DNA of 30,290 nt from an uncultured Coriobacteriaceae bacterium (GTDB lineage: Bacteria > Actinomycetota > Coriobacteriia > Coriobacteriales > QAMH01): NCBI GenBank assembly GCA_902783925.1, contig CACZSV010000062.1, positions 1-30,290 on the forward strand, in the 5' to 3' direction. Positions 23,186 to 30,290 of the stretch are shown in pieces (the first letter of the stretch is position 1; every line of letters begins with the position of its first letter). Both the position numbers and the translations under genes were made by a program. The notes under the pieces are model-generated. The model ran no database searches. It saw only the letters and a program-made list of their open reading frames with translations, and was not told the DNA's origin.

Positions 23186-24301
23186 TCAGTAATCGTTTGC
23201 AGCATCCGAACGCATCCACGAGCTCTCAAATTCCGCATATTGTCCTGCTTCGACGGCCTCACGTGCGCGGCGCATGAGGTCGAGAAGGAAGTGCAGGTTG
23301 TGAATGGAGAGCAAGATCGCACCAAGCATCTCGTTCATTTTGATGAGGTGACGAATATATGCACGCGTGTGGTTATGGCATGTGGGGCATGTGCACTGCT
23401 CGTCGAGCGGACCAAAATCGCTCGCGTACTTGGCGTTGCGCATGTTCATGCGCCCCGTACTCGAAAATGCCGTGCCCATACGTGCAGTGCGCGTGGGCAA
23501 CACGCAATCGAACATATCGATGCCGAGCGCCACCGCACGCACGAGCGTAGTGGGATTGCCCACGCCCATGAGGTAGCGCGGCTTGTCGTGCGGCAAAGCA
23601 TCTGCCACTGTGCCCAGCTGCGAGAGCATGAGCTCATGGTCTTCACCGACAGAATAGCCGCCGATGCCAAAACCCTCGAATCCCATGTCCTTTATGCGGT
23701 CTATACTTTCTGCGCGCAAGTCTTCGAAGACACCACCTTGGACTATGCCAAAAAGCGCCTGGTCTTTACGCGTATGGGCATCCTTGCAGCGCTGCGCCCA
23801 CGCAGCCGAGCGCTCCACAGCTTCGGCGACCTCGTGCTTTTCAGCAGGATAATGCGTACATTGGTCAAGCTGCATGATGATGTCCGCGCCAATCGATTCC
23901 TGCACGCGCATGTTGTCTTCCGGCGTCCAGCGATGCTTGCTGCCATCGACGATCGAACGGAAGTTCATGCCATCCGAATCGAGCTTGAGCGTATCGGCGA
24001 GCGAGAAAACCTGAAAGCCGCCGCTATCGGTCAGCACGGGGCGATCCCAGTTCATGAACCCGTGCACGCCGCCGGCCTGCTCGAGAATATCGGTTCCAGG
24101 GCGCAGGTACAGGTGATAGGTGTTCGCAAGGATAATCTGCGCGTCCAGATCGTGAAGCTGGCTGTTCGTGATGCCTTTGACCGTTGCCTGCGTGCCGACG
24201 GGCATGAAGATCGGCGTCTGGATATCGCCGTGCGGCGTATGAAGACAGCCGCGACGGGCAGCGCATCTGGGGTCGGTTTGTATAAGATCGAATTCGAACA
24301 T
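23186..24301 (-). CDS. tgt: Queuine/preQ1 tRNA-ribosyltransferase
   Basis: It swaps guanine for preQ1 at the wobble position of GUN-anticodon tRNAs. The 371-residue protein has DSGGFQVFSL (near 92-101) with a catalytic Asp, QLDQCTHYP, the nucleophile region FDCVLPTRTARMG, and the zinc site EQCTCPTC plus a later His in LLSIHNLHF. The ATG at 24301 has GGAG about 6 bases upstream. It begins 10 bases after the queA stop, making a tight operon. Confidence 0.97.
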   Translation of the reverse strand: MFEFDLIQTDPRCAARRGCLHTPHGDIQTPIFMPVGTQATVKGITNSQLHDLDAQIILANTYHLYLRPGTDILEQAGGVHGFMNWDRPVLTDSGGFQVFSLADTLKLDSDGMNFRSIVDGSKHRWTPEDNMRVQESIGADIIMQLDQCTHYPAEKHEVAEAVERSAAWAQRCKDAHTRKDQALFGIVQGGVFEDLRAESIDRIKDMGFEGFGIGGYSVGEDHELMLSQLGTVADALPHDKPRYLMGVGNPTTLVRAVALGIDMFDCVLPTRTARMGTAFSSTGRMNMRNAKYASDFGPLDEQCTCPTCHNHTRAYIRHLIKMNEMLGAILLSIHNLHFLLDLMRRAREAVEAGQYAEFESSWMRSDAANDY

Positions 24302-24310
24302 GGCACTCTC

Positions 24311-25381
24311 CTACAACAGCAGCATCGCATCGCCAAAGCTAAAAAAGCGGTAAGCGTTTTGCTTTGCCGTCTCATATGCGTTCATGATAATCTCCCGCGT
24401 CTCGAATGCGCTTACGAGCATCATGAGCGTACTGCGCGGAACATGGAAATTCGTGATCACTGCATCGCACACCTTGAATTCGTAGCCCGGCAGGATAAAC
24501 AGACTGGTCGCAGCCCGTGTGCACGGAACAAGCCTGCCGCTTGAAGCGGCGCTTTCAAGAGAGCGAACCGATGTCGTGCCGACGGCGATAACGCGCCCTC
24601 CCGCCTTCTTCGTCGCGCGGATGGCCTCAACCGTTTCGGGCGAAACCGTGTAGAGCTCCGTATGCATCTCGTGATCGAGCGGATTGTCTTCAGAGACGAG
24701 CCGAAACGTGTCGAGCCCGACTTCCAGATCAACCGTCGCCATCTTGACGCCCCGCTCTTGTAGAGCATCGAGCAGCTCCTGGGTAAAATGCAGACCGGCG
24801 GTCGGTGCCGCCGCGCTTCGCTCATCGCGCGAATACACGGTTTGATACAGCTCCTCGTCTCCCGTGTAATCCTTGATATACGGCGGAAGCGGCGTATGGC
24901 CAATGGCGTGAAACGCCTCGTCCAGGTTCGCGCACGGGCTCTCATCGGTCAGGGTAAAACGAATACAGCGACTGCCGTTGCCTTCGTCGATACCTATAAC
25001 CTCGCCTTGCAAAGCAGTGCGATCGTCGATTTCGTATTCGACCCGTGCGCCGACTTTCATTCGCTTGCCAGGTTTGACGAGGCAATTCCAGTGCTGCTCG
25101 GTAGGCGTGTCCAAAAGCCCTGAGGCCTTGTCGAGCAAAAGCGTCTCCACGCGTCCGCCTGTGCCGGGCTTACGACCGAGCAGGCGTGCTGGGAGCACGC
25201 GCGTGTCGTTTACCACCAGCAAATCTCCGGGACGCAGATACTCAACGATGTCGCGAAAGATGCGATGCTCGAGCGTCCCATCTTTGTGGACGACCATAAG
25301 TTTGCAAGAATCTCGCGGCACGGCGGGGGTTTGCGCTATATATTGTTCGGGTAATTCGTAATCAAAATCGTCAGTTTTCAT
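24311..25381 (-). CDS. queA: S-adenosylmethionine:tRNA ribosyltransferase-isomerase
   Basis: It adds the epoxycyclopentane group of queuosine from S-adenosylmethionine. The 356-residue protein shows the conserved N-terminus DFDYELPEQYIAQ, RPGDLLVVNDTRVLPARLLG (near 50-69), APTAGLHFT, LEVGLDTFR, VGTTSVRSLES and NFHVPRSTLMMLVSAF. The ATG at 25381 has GAGGAG 5 bases upstream. It is divergent from the small exported protein upstream and of a length usual for the family. Confidence 0.97.
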   Translation of the reverse strand: MKTDDFDYELPEQYIAQTPAVPRDSCKLMVVHKDGTLEHRIFRDIVEYLRPGDLLVVNDTRVLPARLLGRKPGTGGRVETLLLDKASGLLDTPTEQHWNCLVKPGKRMKVGARVEYEIDDRTALQGEVIGIDEGNGSRCIRFTLTDESPCANLDEAFHAIGHTPLPPYIKDYTGDEELYQTVYSRDERSAAAPTAGLHFTQELLDALQERGVKMATVDLEVGLDTFRLVSEDNPLDHEMHTELYTVSPETVEAIRATKKAGGRVIAVGTTSVRSLESAASSGRLVPCTRAATSLFILPGYEFKVCDAVITNFHVPRSTLMMLVSAFETREIIMNAYETAKQNAYRFFSFGDAMLLL

Positions 25382-25464
25382 GAATGCTCCTCATTTGCAT
25401 GAGTAAATATACTATCGTCTTATTCGAGAAATGGGTCGGAAAAGAATTAATTCGGGAGTGACCT

Positions 25465-25875
25465 GTGAAGATACTTAAAGGACTATTCATTTTTATCTCG
25501 GTGCTATGCATCGGGTTCACATGTTTTTTTGCCTATTCGTATATGACTGGCCGCACTGCCCCGATTCTCTTTTTGGGACACCAGATCGCCAAGATGGGCA
25601 AAGGAGTCGCGGGCAATAGCTCCAGTGCCGCGACGTCGAGCACAATCAACACGCTCACGAGTGAATACGGGCTTTCCACAAGCCAGGCGCAGCAAGCGGT
25701 CGAGATAGCCGAATCGCTCGGCGTCGACACGAGCAACCCCAAGGAAGTCGATGCCTTTATCGCGAAGAATTCCGATAAGATCGACGATGCGCAGGCCCTT
25801 GTCGAGGCCGTCCAATCGGGCCGCATGAGCGAAGCGGAGGCGTACTCGAGGCTCGCGGGAATGCTCGATGTCTAG
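25465..25875 (+). CDS. Small membrane-anchored/exported protein coupled to queH
   Basis: A 136-residue protein of unknown function. It has an N-terminal hydrophobic segment (about 5-26, LKGLFIFISVLCIGFTCFFAY) with positive residues before it, then a Ser/Thr-rich linker and an acidic helical domain (from TLTSEYGLS to AGMLDV) without a known motif. The start is a GTG at 25465 with GGGAG upstream (6-base spacing). Its stop (25873-25875) overlaps the queH ATG (25868), so the two are translationally coupled. A relation to queuosine is not evident from sequence. Confidence 0.75.
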   Translation: MKILKGLFIFISVLCIGFTCFFAYSYMTGRTAPILFLGHQIAKMGKGVAGNSSSAATSSTINTLTSEYGLSTSQAQQAVEIAESLGVDTSNPKEVDAFIAKNSDKIDDAQALVEAVQSGRMSEAEAYSRLAGMLDV

Positions 25876-26527
25876 CGATTCTGCCCCCAAGCGCATGCTC
25901 TTGCATGCATGCTGCGGACCATGCTCGCTCGAACCGACGCGCATGTTCGCCGAGGAGGGAATCGACTTTACCCTCGACTACTACAATCCCAATATCTATC
26001 CGCCGCAAGAATACGAGCATCGCCTGTCAACGCTCAAGGAGTATGTAGCCGAGCCGCGCAGCATCGACCTGGTCGAGGATGCATACGATCCGGATAATTG
26101 GGAGCACGAGGTTGCCATTTTTGGTACCGACCGCGAGAAGCGCTGCCGGGCGTGCTATCGACTGCGCTTCGAGCATGTGGCGTGCGAGGCCGAACGGCGC
26201 GGTTTTGATGCCATTTCGACAACGCTCACGATAAGCCCGTATCAATTCACGGACATCATTCTCGAGGAACTTGATGCCGCTGCCAGGCGGCACGACCTGC
26301 AAACCGTCGGGCGTGATTTTCGCGAGCACTATGCGCAAGCAACGCGAATAAGCCGAGAAAAGGGAATGTACCGACAGAACTACTGCGGCTGTCGCTTCTC
26401 GATTGCAGAGGCCAAAGCCGAACGCGAGGCCGCCCGAGCGCAGCGCGAGCGAGAAAAACGCATCAAACACGCAGCGATTCTCGTCACTGCCGCTGAAGGT
26501 ATCTTCAGCCAGCAAAACCAGCTTTAG
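25868..26527 (+). CDS. queH: Epoxyqueuosine reductase QueH
   Basis: It reduces epoxyqueuosine to queuosine in tRNA and is a non-orthologous replacement for QueG. The 219-residue protein has CCGPC (C15, C16, C19), NPNIYPPQEYEHR, KRCRACYRLR (C93, C96) and the YCGCRFS motif near 183-189. The set of cysteines fits the metal and iron-sulfur sites of the family. It starts inside the preceding gene by 8 bases, and is followed by a strong terminator at 26531-26561. The queA-tgt genes lie divergent on the other strand. Confidence 0.95.
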   Translation: MSSDSAPKRMLLHACCGPCSLEPTRMFAEEGIDFTLDYYNPNIYPPQEYEHRLSTLKEYVAEPRSIDLVEDAYDPDNWEHEVAIFGTDREKRCRACYRLRFEHVACEAERRGFDAISTTLTISPYQFTDIILEELDAAARRHDLQTVGRDFREHYAQATRISREKGMYRQNYCGCRFSIAEAKAEREAARAQREREKRIKHAAILVTAAEGIFSQQNQL

Positions 26528-26530
26528 GGC

Positions 26531-26561
26531 AAAAAAAAGACCCGCATAAGCGGGTCTTTTT
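26531..26561. terminator. Strong bidirectional terminator
   Basis: GACCCGC-ATAA-GCGGGTC (26539-26556) is flanked by an A-run before and a T-run after, so it works in both directions for the convergent queH and csp genes. Confidence 0.92.
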
Positions 26562-26582
26562 ACCAAGAGCTTAAACGAGCGT

Positions 26583-26786
26583 CTACTGCTTAACGACGTT
26601 GCTGGCTTGCAGCTTGCCGTTCTGACCCGTCGTTACCTCGAACGTGACCTTGTCGCCCTCATCGAGAGTCTTGAAGCCGTCCATCTGGATCTCAGAGAAG
26701 TGAACGAACAAATCGTCGCCATCCTCGCGAGAGATGAAACCGTAGCCCTTGTCGGGATTGAACCACTTAACCGTACCTTCAGCCAT
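26583..26786 (-). CDS. Cold shock protein (CspA family)
   Basis: A 67-residue single-stranded RNA/DNA-binding cold shock domain. The sequence GTVKWFNPDKGYGFI and LFVHFSEI hold the RNP1 and RNP2 motifs. It starts at ATG 26786 with GAAAGG about 8 bases upstream. A promoter at 26891-26919 gives a leader of about 100 bases, typical for cold shock genes. Confidence 0.96.
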   Translation of the reverse strand: MAEGTVKWFNPDKGYGFISREDGDDLFVHFSEIQMDGFKTLDEGDKVTFEVTTGQNGKLQASNVVKQ

Positions 26787-26890
26787 TTGTAACGCCTTTC
26801 ATTTGAGCTCGTAAGAGCACTTATACGCGTAGGACAAGCGGCCAAGCTTGCCATACGCTCGTACTTTGGTGCAAACGCACGCAAGTGCTC

Positions 26891-26919
26891 ATTTTAGGGT
26901 ATCGCTTGCAGCGTCACAA
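26891..26919 (-). promoter_or_regulatory. csp promoter
   Basis: TTGTGA (26919-26914), a 17-base spacer and TAAAAT (26896-26891) on the minus strand. It predicts a transcript start near 26884 and a leader of about 98 bases before the csp ATG. Confidence 0.75.
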
Positions 26920-27014
26920 GAAAAAATTAGGCTTTTGTCTATATTCAGAAACGCTGATTTCCGCTAAATCCTCGAACGACGCCGTTTGTTCCACAAACGT
27001 CTGGCAGCGCTGAG

Positions 27015-27410
27015 CTACTCAGCGATTTCGATTTCGCTCACCATCTCGTTTTTGATCTTGCCAACGAGCCCCTGAAGTGCATCGATAACATGTGGGCGGA
27101 TATCCCCGCCAACCAAGACATACATGATGTCATCGCCCAGTTTAAGGGTGCCTTCGTTGAGCCAAACACGAACGTACTCGATACCTTCCCAGGTGAGCGC
27201 TTCCTTGCGGGCGGCCTCGACGGCTTCGGCGTCATAGGAAAAATTCATACCTGTGACCTTCGTGCCATCATCGATGCCTTCGCGAACGAGCTTCTTGGGA
27301 AGTTCGCGGACCGTGCCATTGTGCGCGAGATACATGCCGCAACGTGGTGCGCTTTCGTCTGCCTTAGCTTCTGCAAGCCACTGGTCCATAGAGGGCGATT
27401 CTTGAGCCAT
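27015..27410 (-). CDS. MoaE-like protein (molybdopterin synthase large subunit family)
   Basis: A 131-residue protein. The order KKLVREGIDDGTKVTGMNFSY (about 39-59), a helix, EGIEYVRVWLNEGTLKLGDDIMYVLVGGDIR and a C-terminal helix follows the MoaE fold. In MoaE this binds the pterin precursor with MoaD; its catalytic Lys and PxWKxE segment at the end are missing here (the end reads GLVGKIKNEMVSEIEIAE), so activity is doubtful. The ATG at 27410 has GGAGG about 6 bases upstream. No other Moco genes are close. Its leader is separated from the upstream ncRNA by that RNA's terminator. Confidence 0.65.
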   Translation of the reverse strand: MAQESPSMDQWLAEAKADESAPRCGMYLAHNGTVRELPKKLVREGIDDGTKVTGMNFSYDAEAVEAARKEALTWEGIEYVRVWLNEGTLKLGDDIMYVLVGGDIRPHVIDALQGLVGKIKNEMVSEIEIAE

Positions 27411-27580
27411 ATTTTGCCTCCAATAACAATAATCGGACAAGAAAAGAATTACGTGCGACAGTATACCTTGAAAAGCGAAACCTAGTTGAGCCATAGACAA
27501 TAGTGCGCATCTTTGCGTGTCGCATACTCTTCGGGATGAGTGGGCAAGACGTTCCTTGCTAGCTCATCAAGCGGCATGAA

Positions 27581-27783
27581 AAAAGGGGCTGAATGCCAGC
27601 CCCCCTTTTCAGACCTCATCCCCTGCCGGAAGGATGAACCCACCCTTAAAGGTGGGCTCCCCCACTGGGCATTCCAGCTTCCCCACCGTACGTGACGAGG
27701 GATACCTTTCCAACCCAGGATCTCGGGATCCCAAAACATTGCCATCGGTCCATCGCAATAGTGCCGGATCAGAGGATGAAGCA
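27581..27783 (-). ncRNA. Structured RNA candidate, 6S-like
   Basis: On the minus strand TATAGT (27795-27790) predicts a start near 27783. The 5' end, TTCATCCTCTGATCCGG (27780-27764), pairs with CCGGCAGGGGATGAGG (27629-27614), giving a closing stem. A hairpin CCCACC-TTTAAG-GGTGGG lies at 27656-27639, and a rho-independent terminator (GGGGGCTGGCATTCAGCCCC, about 27604-27585, then six Ts) ends the transcript. The total length is about 200 nt. The long open helix, the 3' hairpin and the location resemble 6S RNA (the sigma-70 RNA polymerase mimic). A weak spurious frame covers it. Other structured RNA classes are not excluded. Confidence 0.5.
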
Positions 27784-27868
27784 ATATCTACTATACATGT
27801 GGCGGGAAAAAGAAACAGTCTTGACTTACGTCGTCTACGTGCCACAATAGGGATAGTTGTGAGCATAC

Positions 27869-27894
27869 AGAGGGCTTCCCGCGGGAAGCCCTCT
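27869..27894. terminator. 26-bp palindrome between ncRNA and tRNA-Leu
   Basis: A perfect palindrome (13-bp arms, AGAGGGCTTCCCG with its complement), followed by CTTTC on plus. No U-run follows on minus, so it is a weak terminator for the tRNA gene. Confidence 0.5.
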
Positions 27895-27906
27895 TTCATG
27901 TACCTA

Positions 27907-27991
27907 TGGTGCCCGAGGTGGGAGTCGAACCCACACGTCTTGTGGACAGAGGTTTTTGAGACCACCGCGTCTGCCATTCCGCCACTCGGGC
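27907..27991 (-). tRNA. tRNA-Leu (CAA)
   Basis: An 85-base type II tRNA. The acceptor stem GCCCGAG/CTCGGGC, encoded CCA (27907-27909), anticodon loop CTCAAAA (anticodon CAA, decoding UUG), a long variable arm (GTC-CACAA-GAC) and T arm GTGGGTTCGACTCCCAC are visible. The anticodon stem GTGGT/ACCTC has one U-U mismatch. Confidence 0.95.
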
Positions 27992-28002
27992 ACGTGCAGG
28001 CT

Positions 28003-28011
28003 ATTATGCCA
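28003..28011 (-). promoter_or_regulatory. Extended -10 of tRNA-Leu
   Basis: TGGCATAAT on the minus strand, 12 bases before the tRNA 5' end. The -35 region is unclear. Confidence 0.45.
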
Positions 28012-28113
28012 CAAGCTCACGGCAGTTTGCTAAATCTGATGCAAATGCGCTTGCACGCACATAGAAATAGATAGAGCATGGCATCTCTGCGTCGTCCATC
28101 CGCCGCTTCGCGT

Positions 28114-28119
28114 TATAAT
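28114..28119 (+). promoter_or_regulatory. -10 box before the MetRS-like gene
   Basis: A perfect TATAAT lies 37 bases before the TTG start at 28157. The leader contains AAAGG about 8 bases from the start. Confidence 0.55.
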
Positions 28120-28156
28120 CTCTTGTTCAATATTCGTAAAGAGAAAGGCATGGACC

Positions 28157-30289
28157 TTGAGCGATCGTCCCGTATTCCCCCAGCGCGCTGTTGTCACCGC
28201 TGGTATGCCGTATGGCAATAAATCTCTGCACTTCGGCCACATTGCCGGCGTCTTTGTGCCGGCCGATGTATATGCGCGCTTTCTGCGTGACCGACTGGGC
28301 TCGCAAAACGTGCTCTTCGTGAGCGGGACGGATTGCTACGGCTCTCCCATCAACGAAGGCTACCGCAAGCTCGTCGAGGCCGGCGAGTTCAAGGGAAGCA
28401 TCGCCGATTACGTGCAGAAAAACCACGAGGCGCAGAAGGCCGCGCTTGAAGCGTATGGCATCAGCCTCGATATCTACGAAGGCAGCGGTATCGGTCTTGC
28501 GGGAGAAAAGCAACACGCGATGACGCAGGCTTTCATCACGCGCCTGTACGAGGCGGGCTGGCTCGAAAAACGTAGCACACCGCAGTTCTACGACGCAAAG
28601 GCGCAGACTTTTCTCAATGGCCGCCAGGTAATTGGACGCTGCCCGGTCCAGGGCTGCAAATCGGAAAAAGCCTACGCAGACGAATGCGACCTCGGCCATC
28701 AGTTCGACCCCATCGACCTTATTGCGCCAAAGTCTGCGCTCACCGGCGAGACGCCGGAAATGCGTGACGTAACCAATTGGTATTTCAAGCTGCCGGAATT
28801 CCGCGAGCTCATCGCACAGCATGTCGATGCCACCAAAGAAAAACCCGGCACACGGCAAGTGCTCATCGACGAAGTGGAATCGTTCCTCGCGGCGCCGATT
28901 GTCTATATTCAGGACAAGTTCGCCGATGACTTCGCTGCCATAGAAGCAGGGTTGCCCTCGCATATCACGCACGAGACGGAAAAGGGCAAGAGTTCCTTTG
29001 CCGTCGAATTTGAGACCGTGGATGCGCGCGAGGAAGCAGTCAGCATCATGCATGCGCACAATCTGCGCTTCCGTACGGGCAAGACGCTCGTGCCCTTCAG
29101 ACTCACGGGCAATATCGAGTGGGGTATCAAGGCGCCTGAACTCGATGGCAGCTTGCCGGGGCTCACGGTCTGGTGCTGGCCAGAATCGCTGTGGGCGCCT
29201 ATCGCGTTTTCGCAGGCAGCGCTCGAGAAAAGCGGGCGCGATGCAGCAGCCTGGCGCGAGTGGTGGTGCTCGGACGATGCACGCGTGTATCAATTCATTG
29301 GCCAAGACAATCTTTACTTTTACGGCGTCGCGCAAACGGCATTATGGCAGGCAACGCAGCTCGATCACAAGCCGCACGAAGACGGCACAGCAAACGAGCT
29401 CCGTCAGACAACGCTCGTGCCGAATTACCATATTCTCTTCTGCGGCAAGAAAGCATCGAGCTCTGGTTCCGTCAAACCGCCTATGGCGGCCGATCTGCTC
29501 GAGCTCTACACCGCCGAGCAGTTGCGCGCGCATTGGATTTCGCTTGGGCTTGGCATGAAACCGGCGAGCTTCGCACCCAAGAGCTACGCCATCCAGACGG
29601 CGCAAGACGAAGTCGAGCGCACGGGCCGAGATGCAGCCGAGGCAGATGGACAGGACAAGAAGCTCAACCGCGCGGCAGAACGTGCAAAGACAACGCTCGA
29701 GCAGGTGACGAGTGCACCCGACCCGGTACTCAAGGAAAGCGCCCTGCTCACCAATATCTTTAACCGCATCGCACGTTCATGCTTCTACACAGCGCAAAAG
29801 AGCACGGATGGGCTCTTGCCATTAGGCGGCCCGAGCGAGCAAGTTCGCAAAGCCTGCGAGCAGGCGGTTCTGGAATACGAACAGCACATGCACACATTCG
29901 AGCTTCATGCCGTGATGGCCCAGATGGATGCGTTCTTGCGCAATATCAACAAATGGTGGGCCAAAGCGAGCAAGGAGGCGTTGGCAGAAGATGCGCCCGC
30001 AAGCGCAGCCGAGCAGCTCATCCGCGATGCGTTCCATTACCTACGCTGCGCGACCGTGCTCATGCACCCCATCGTGCCGCAGGGTTGCGAGCTCATTTTC
30101 GAGCATCTCGACATCCAACCCAAGCATGGCAAGAAGTGCGAGGACACGGGCTTTTTCAGCTGGGATCATATCTTCGAGCCCGTCGACTTCTGGGCAAGCG
30201 AGACAGAACGTGAGCAGAAGGCGATGAGCTTGAAAGAGCTGCCCCCGCGTTTCGACTTCTTCAAGAAGCACCCGAGCCAATACGAATAG
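28157..30289 (+). CDS. Divergent methionyl-tRNA synthetase-like protein
   Basis: A class I aminoacyl-tRNA synthetase of 710 residues. The N-terminal Rossmann domain starts RAVVTAGMPYGNKSLHFGHIAG with HFGH (25-28); LFVSGTDCYGSPI replaces the usual DEHG; a Cys-rich knuckle follows (CPVQGC and ECDLGH, about 164-184). The KMSKS position reads K432-ASSS436. The Trp-Asp (WxDA) and HxxFWP elements of MetRS are also changed, and an insertion lies before RLTGNIEWGI. The C-terminal helical domain (NKWWAKASKEAL) is MetRS-like. The start is TTG at 28157 with AAAGG about 8 bases upstream; the ATG at 28150 is out of frame. It may be a true MetRS variant or a paralogue with another job. Confidence 0.82.
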   Translation: MSDRPVFPQRAVVTAGMPYGNKSLHFGHIAGVFVPADVYARFLRDRLGSQNVLFVSGTDCYGSPINEGYRKLVEAGEFKGSIADYVQKNHEAQKAALEAYGISLDIYEGSGIGLAGEKQHAMTQAFITRLYEAGWLEKRSTPQFYDAKAQTFLNGRQVIGRCPVQGCKSEKAYADECDLGHQFDPIDLIAPKSALTGETPEMRDVTNWYFKLPEFRELIAQHVDATKEKPGTRQVLIDEVESFLAAPIVYIQDKFADDFAAIEAGLPSHITHETEKGKSSFAVEFETVDAREEAVSIMHAHNLRFRTGKTLVPFRLTGNIEWGIKAPELDGSLPGLTVWCWPESLWAPIAFSQAALEKSGRDAAAWREWWCSDDARVYQFIGQDNLYFYGVAQTALWQATQLDHKPHEDGTANELRQTTLVPNYHILFCGKKASSSGSVKPPMAADLLELYTAEQLRAHWISLGLGMKPASFAPKSYAIQTAQDEVERTGRDAAEADGQDKKLNRAAERAKTTLEQVTSAPDPVLKESALLTNIFNRIARSCFYTAQKSTDGLLPLGGPSEQVRKACEQAVLEYEQHMHTFELHAVMAQMDAFLRNINKWWAKASKEALAEDAPASAAEQLIRDAFHYLRCATVLMHPIVPQGCELIFEHLDIQPKHGKKCEDTGFFSWDHIFEPVDFWASETEREQKAMSLKELPPRFDFFKKHPSQYE

Positions 30290-30290
30290 G

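Noticed and set aside
23240..24544. 434-codon plus-strand frame opposite tgt
   Set aside because: The tgt frame on the other strand has complete family motifs, and this frame is full of rare residues without any domain.
26982..26998. Inverted repeat CGTTTGT-TCC-ACAAACG downstream of the MoaE-like gene
   Set aside because: A stem of seven pairs without a U-run on the minus strand; too weak to call a terminator.
27482..27784. 100-codon minus-strand frame
   Set aside because: It crosses the terminator of the structured RNA candidate and shows no protein-like pattern; it is read through the RNA gene.
28127..29335. 402-codon minus-strand frame opposite the MetRS-like gene
   Set aside because: It has no motif and no ribosome site; the plus-strand frame has class I synthetase signatures.

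Overview
The window looks like part of a compact, moderately GC-rich actinobacterial chromosome, most likely from the Coriobacteriia/Eggerthellales. This is inferred from content, not from a 16S match. The signs are an orphan GlnR-type OmpR-family regulator beside a type I glutamine synthetase, BioY plus an HTH-containing BirA, QueH-type queuosine synthesis, an L,D-transpeptidase with a long acidic tail, and several genes whose -10 box lies only 6-7 bases before the start codon (leaderless-looking). There is no phage, transposase or CRISPR array. Most of the window is housekeeping sequence with some unusual accessory genes.

Layout. 1-3145: 3'-truncated polA (minus), an orphan Vsr-type endonuclease (plus) and a GC-rich repeat with a G-quadruplex motif. 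3146-6045 (minus): glnA, a GlnR-like regulator and larE as one tight cluster. 6326-7471 (plus): a protein with four cysteine-cluster ferredoxin motifs. 7570-11526 (minus): a LarC-related short protein, an Hsp70 that ends before the helical lid, and a large three-TM membrane protein of unknown function. 11704-16475: YjbQ family protein, CPBP protease, L,D-transpeptidase, a small Cys-rich protein and an HTH protein. 16497-19243 (plus): azlC-azlD, then bioY-birA behind a promoter that contains a perfect BirA-type inverted repeat. 19297-19480: a 184-bp element with 20-bp terminal inverted repeats.

19524-23146 (minus): apt, a small hypothetical gene, a class I (archaeal-type) fructose-bisphosphate aldolase, and an NAD synthetase whose glutaminase domain has lost its catalytic residues. 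23186-26527: queuosine genes (queA-tgt on minus; a small exported protein overlapping queH on plus). 26531-28156: cold shock gene with promoter and long leader, a MoaE-like protein, a roughly 200-nt structured RNA candidate (6S-like) with its own promoter and terminator, and tRNA-Leu(CAA). 28157-30289 (plus): a divergent methionyl-tRNA synthetase-like protein with an altered KMSKS loop.

How the genes fit together. The glnA-glnR-like pair suggests local nitrogen control. larE and the LarC-like gene hint at nickel-pincer cofactor chemistry, although no larA or larB is present. bioY-birA is a self-contained biotin uptake and sensing unit. queH, queA and tgt supply the late steps of queuosine modification. 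Several enzymes keep the family fold but lack catalytic or accessory parts: PolA proofreading site, NadE glutaminase, Hsp70 lid, MoaE active site and the MetRS KMSKS loop. These are the most interesting leads.
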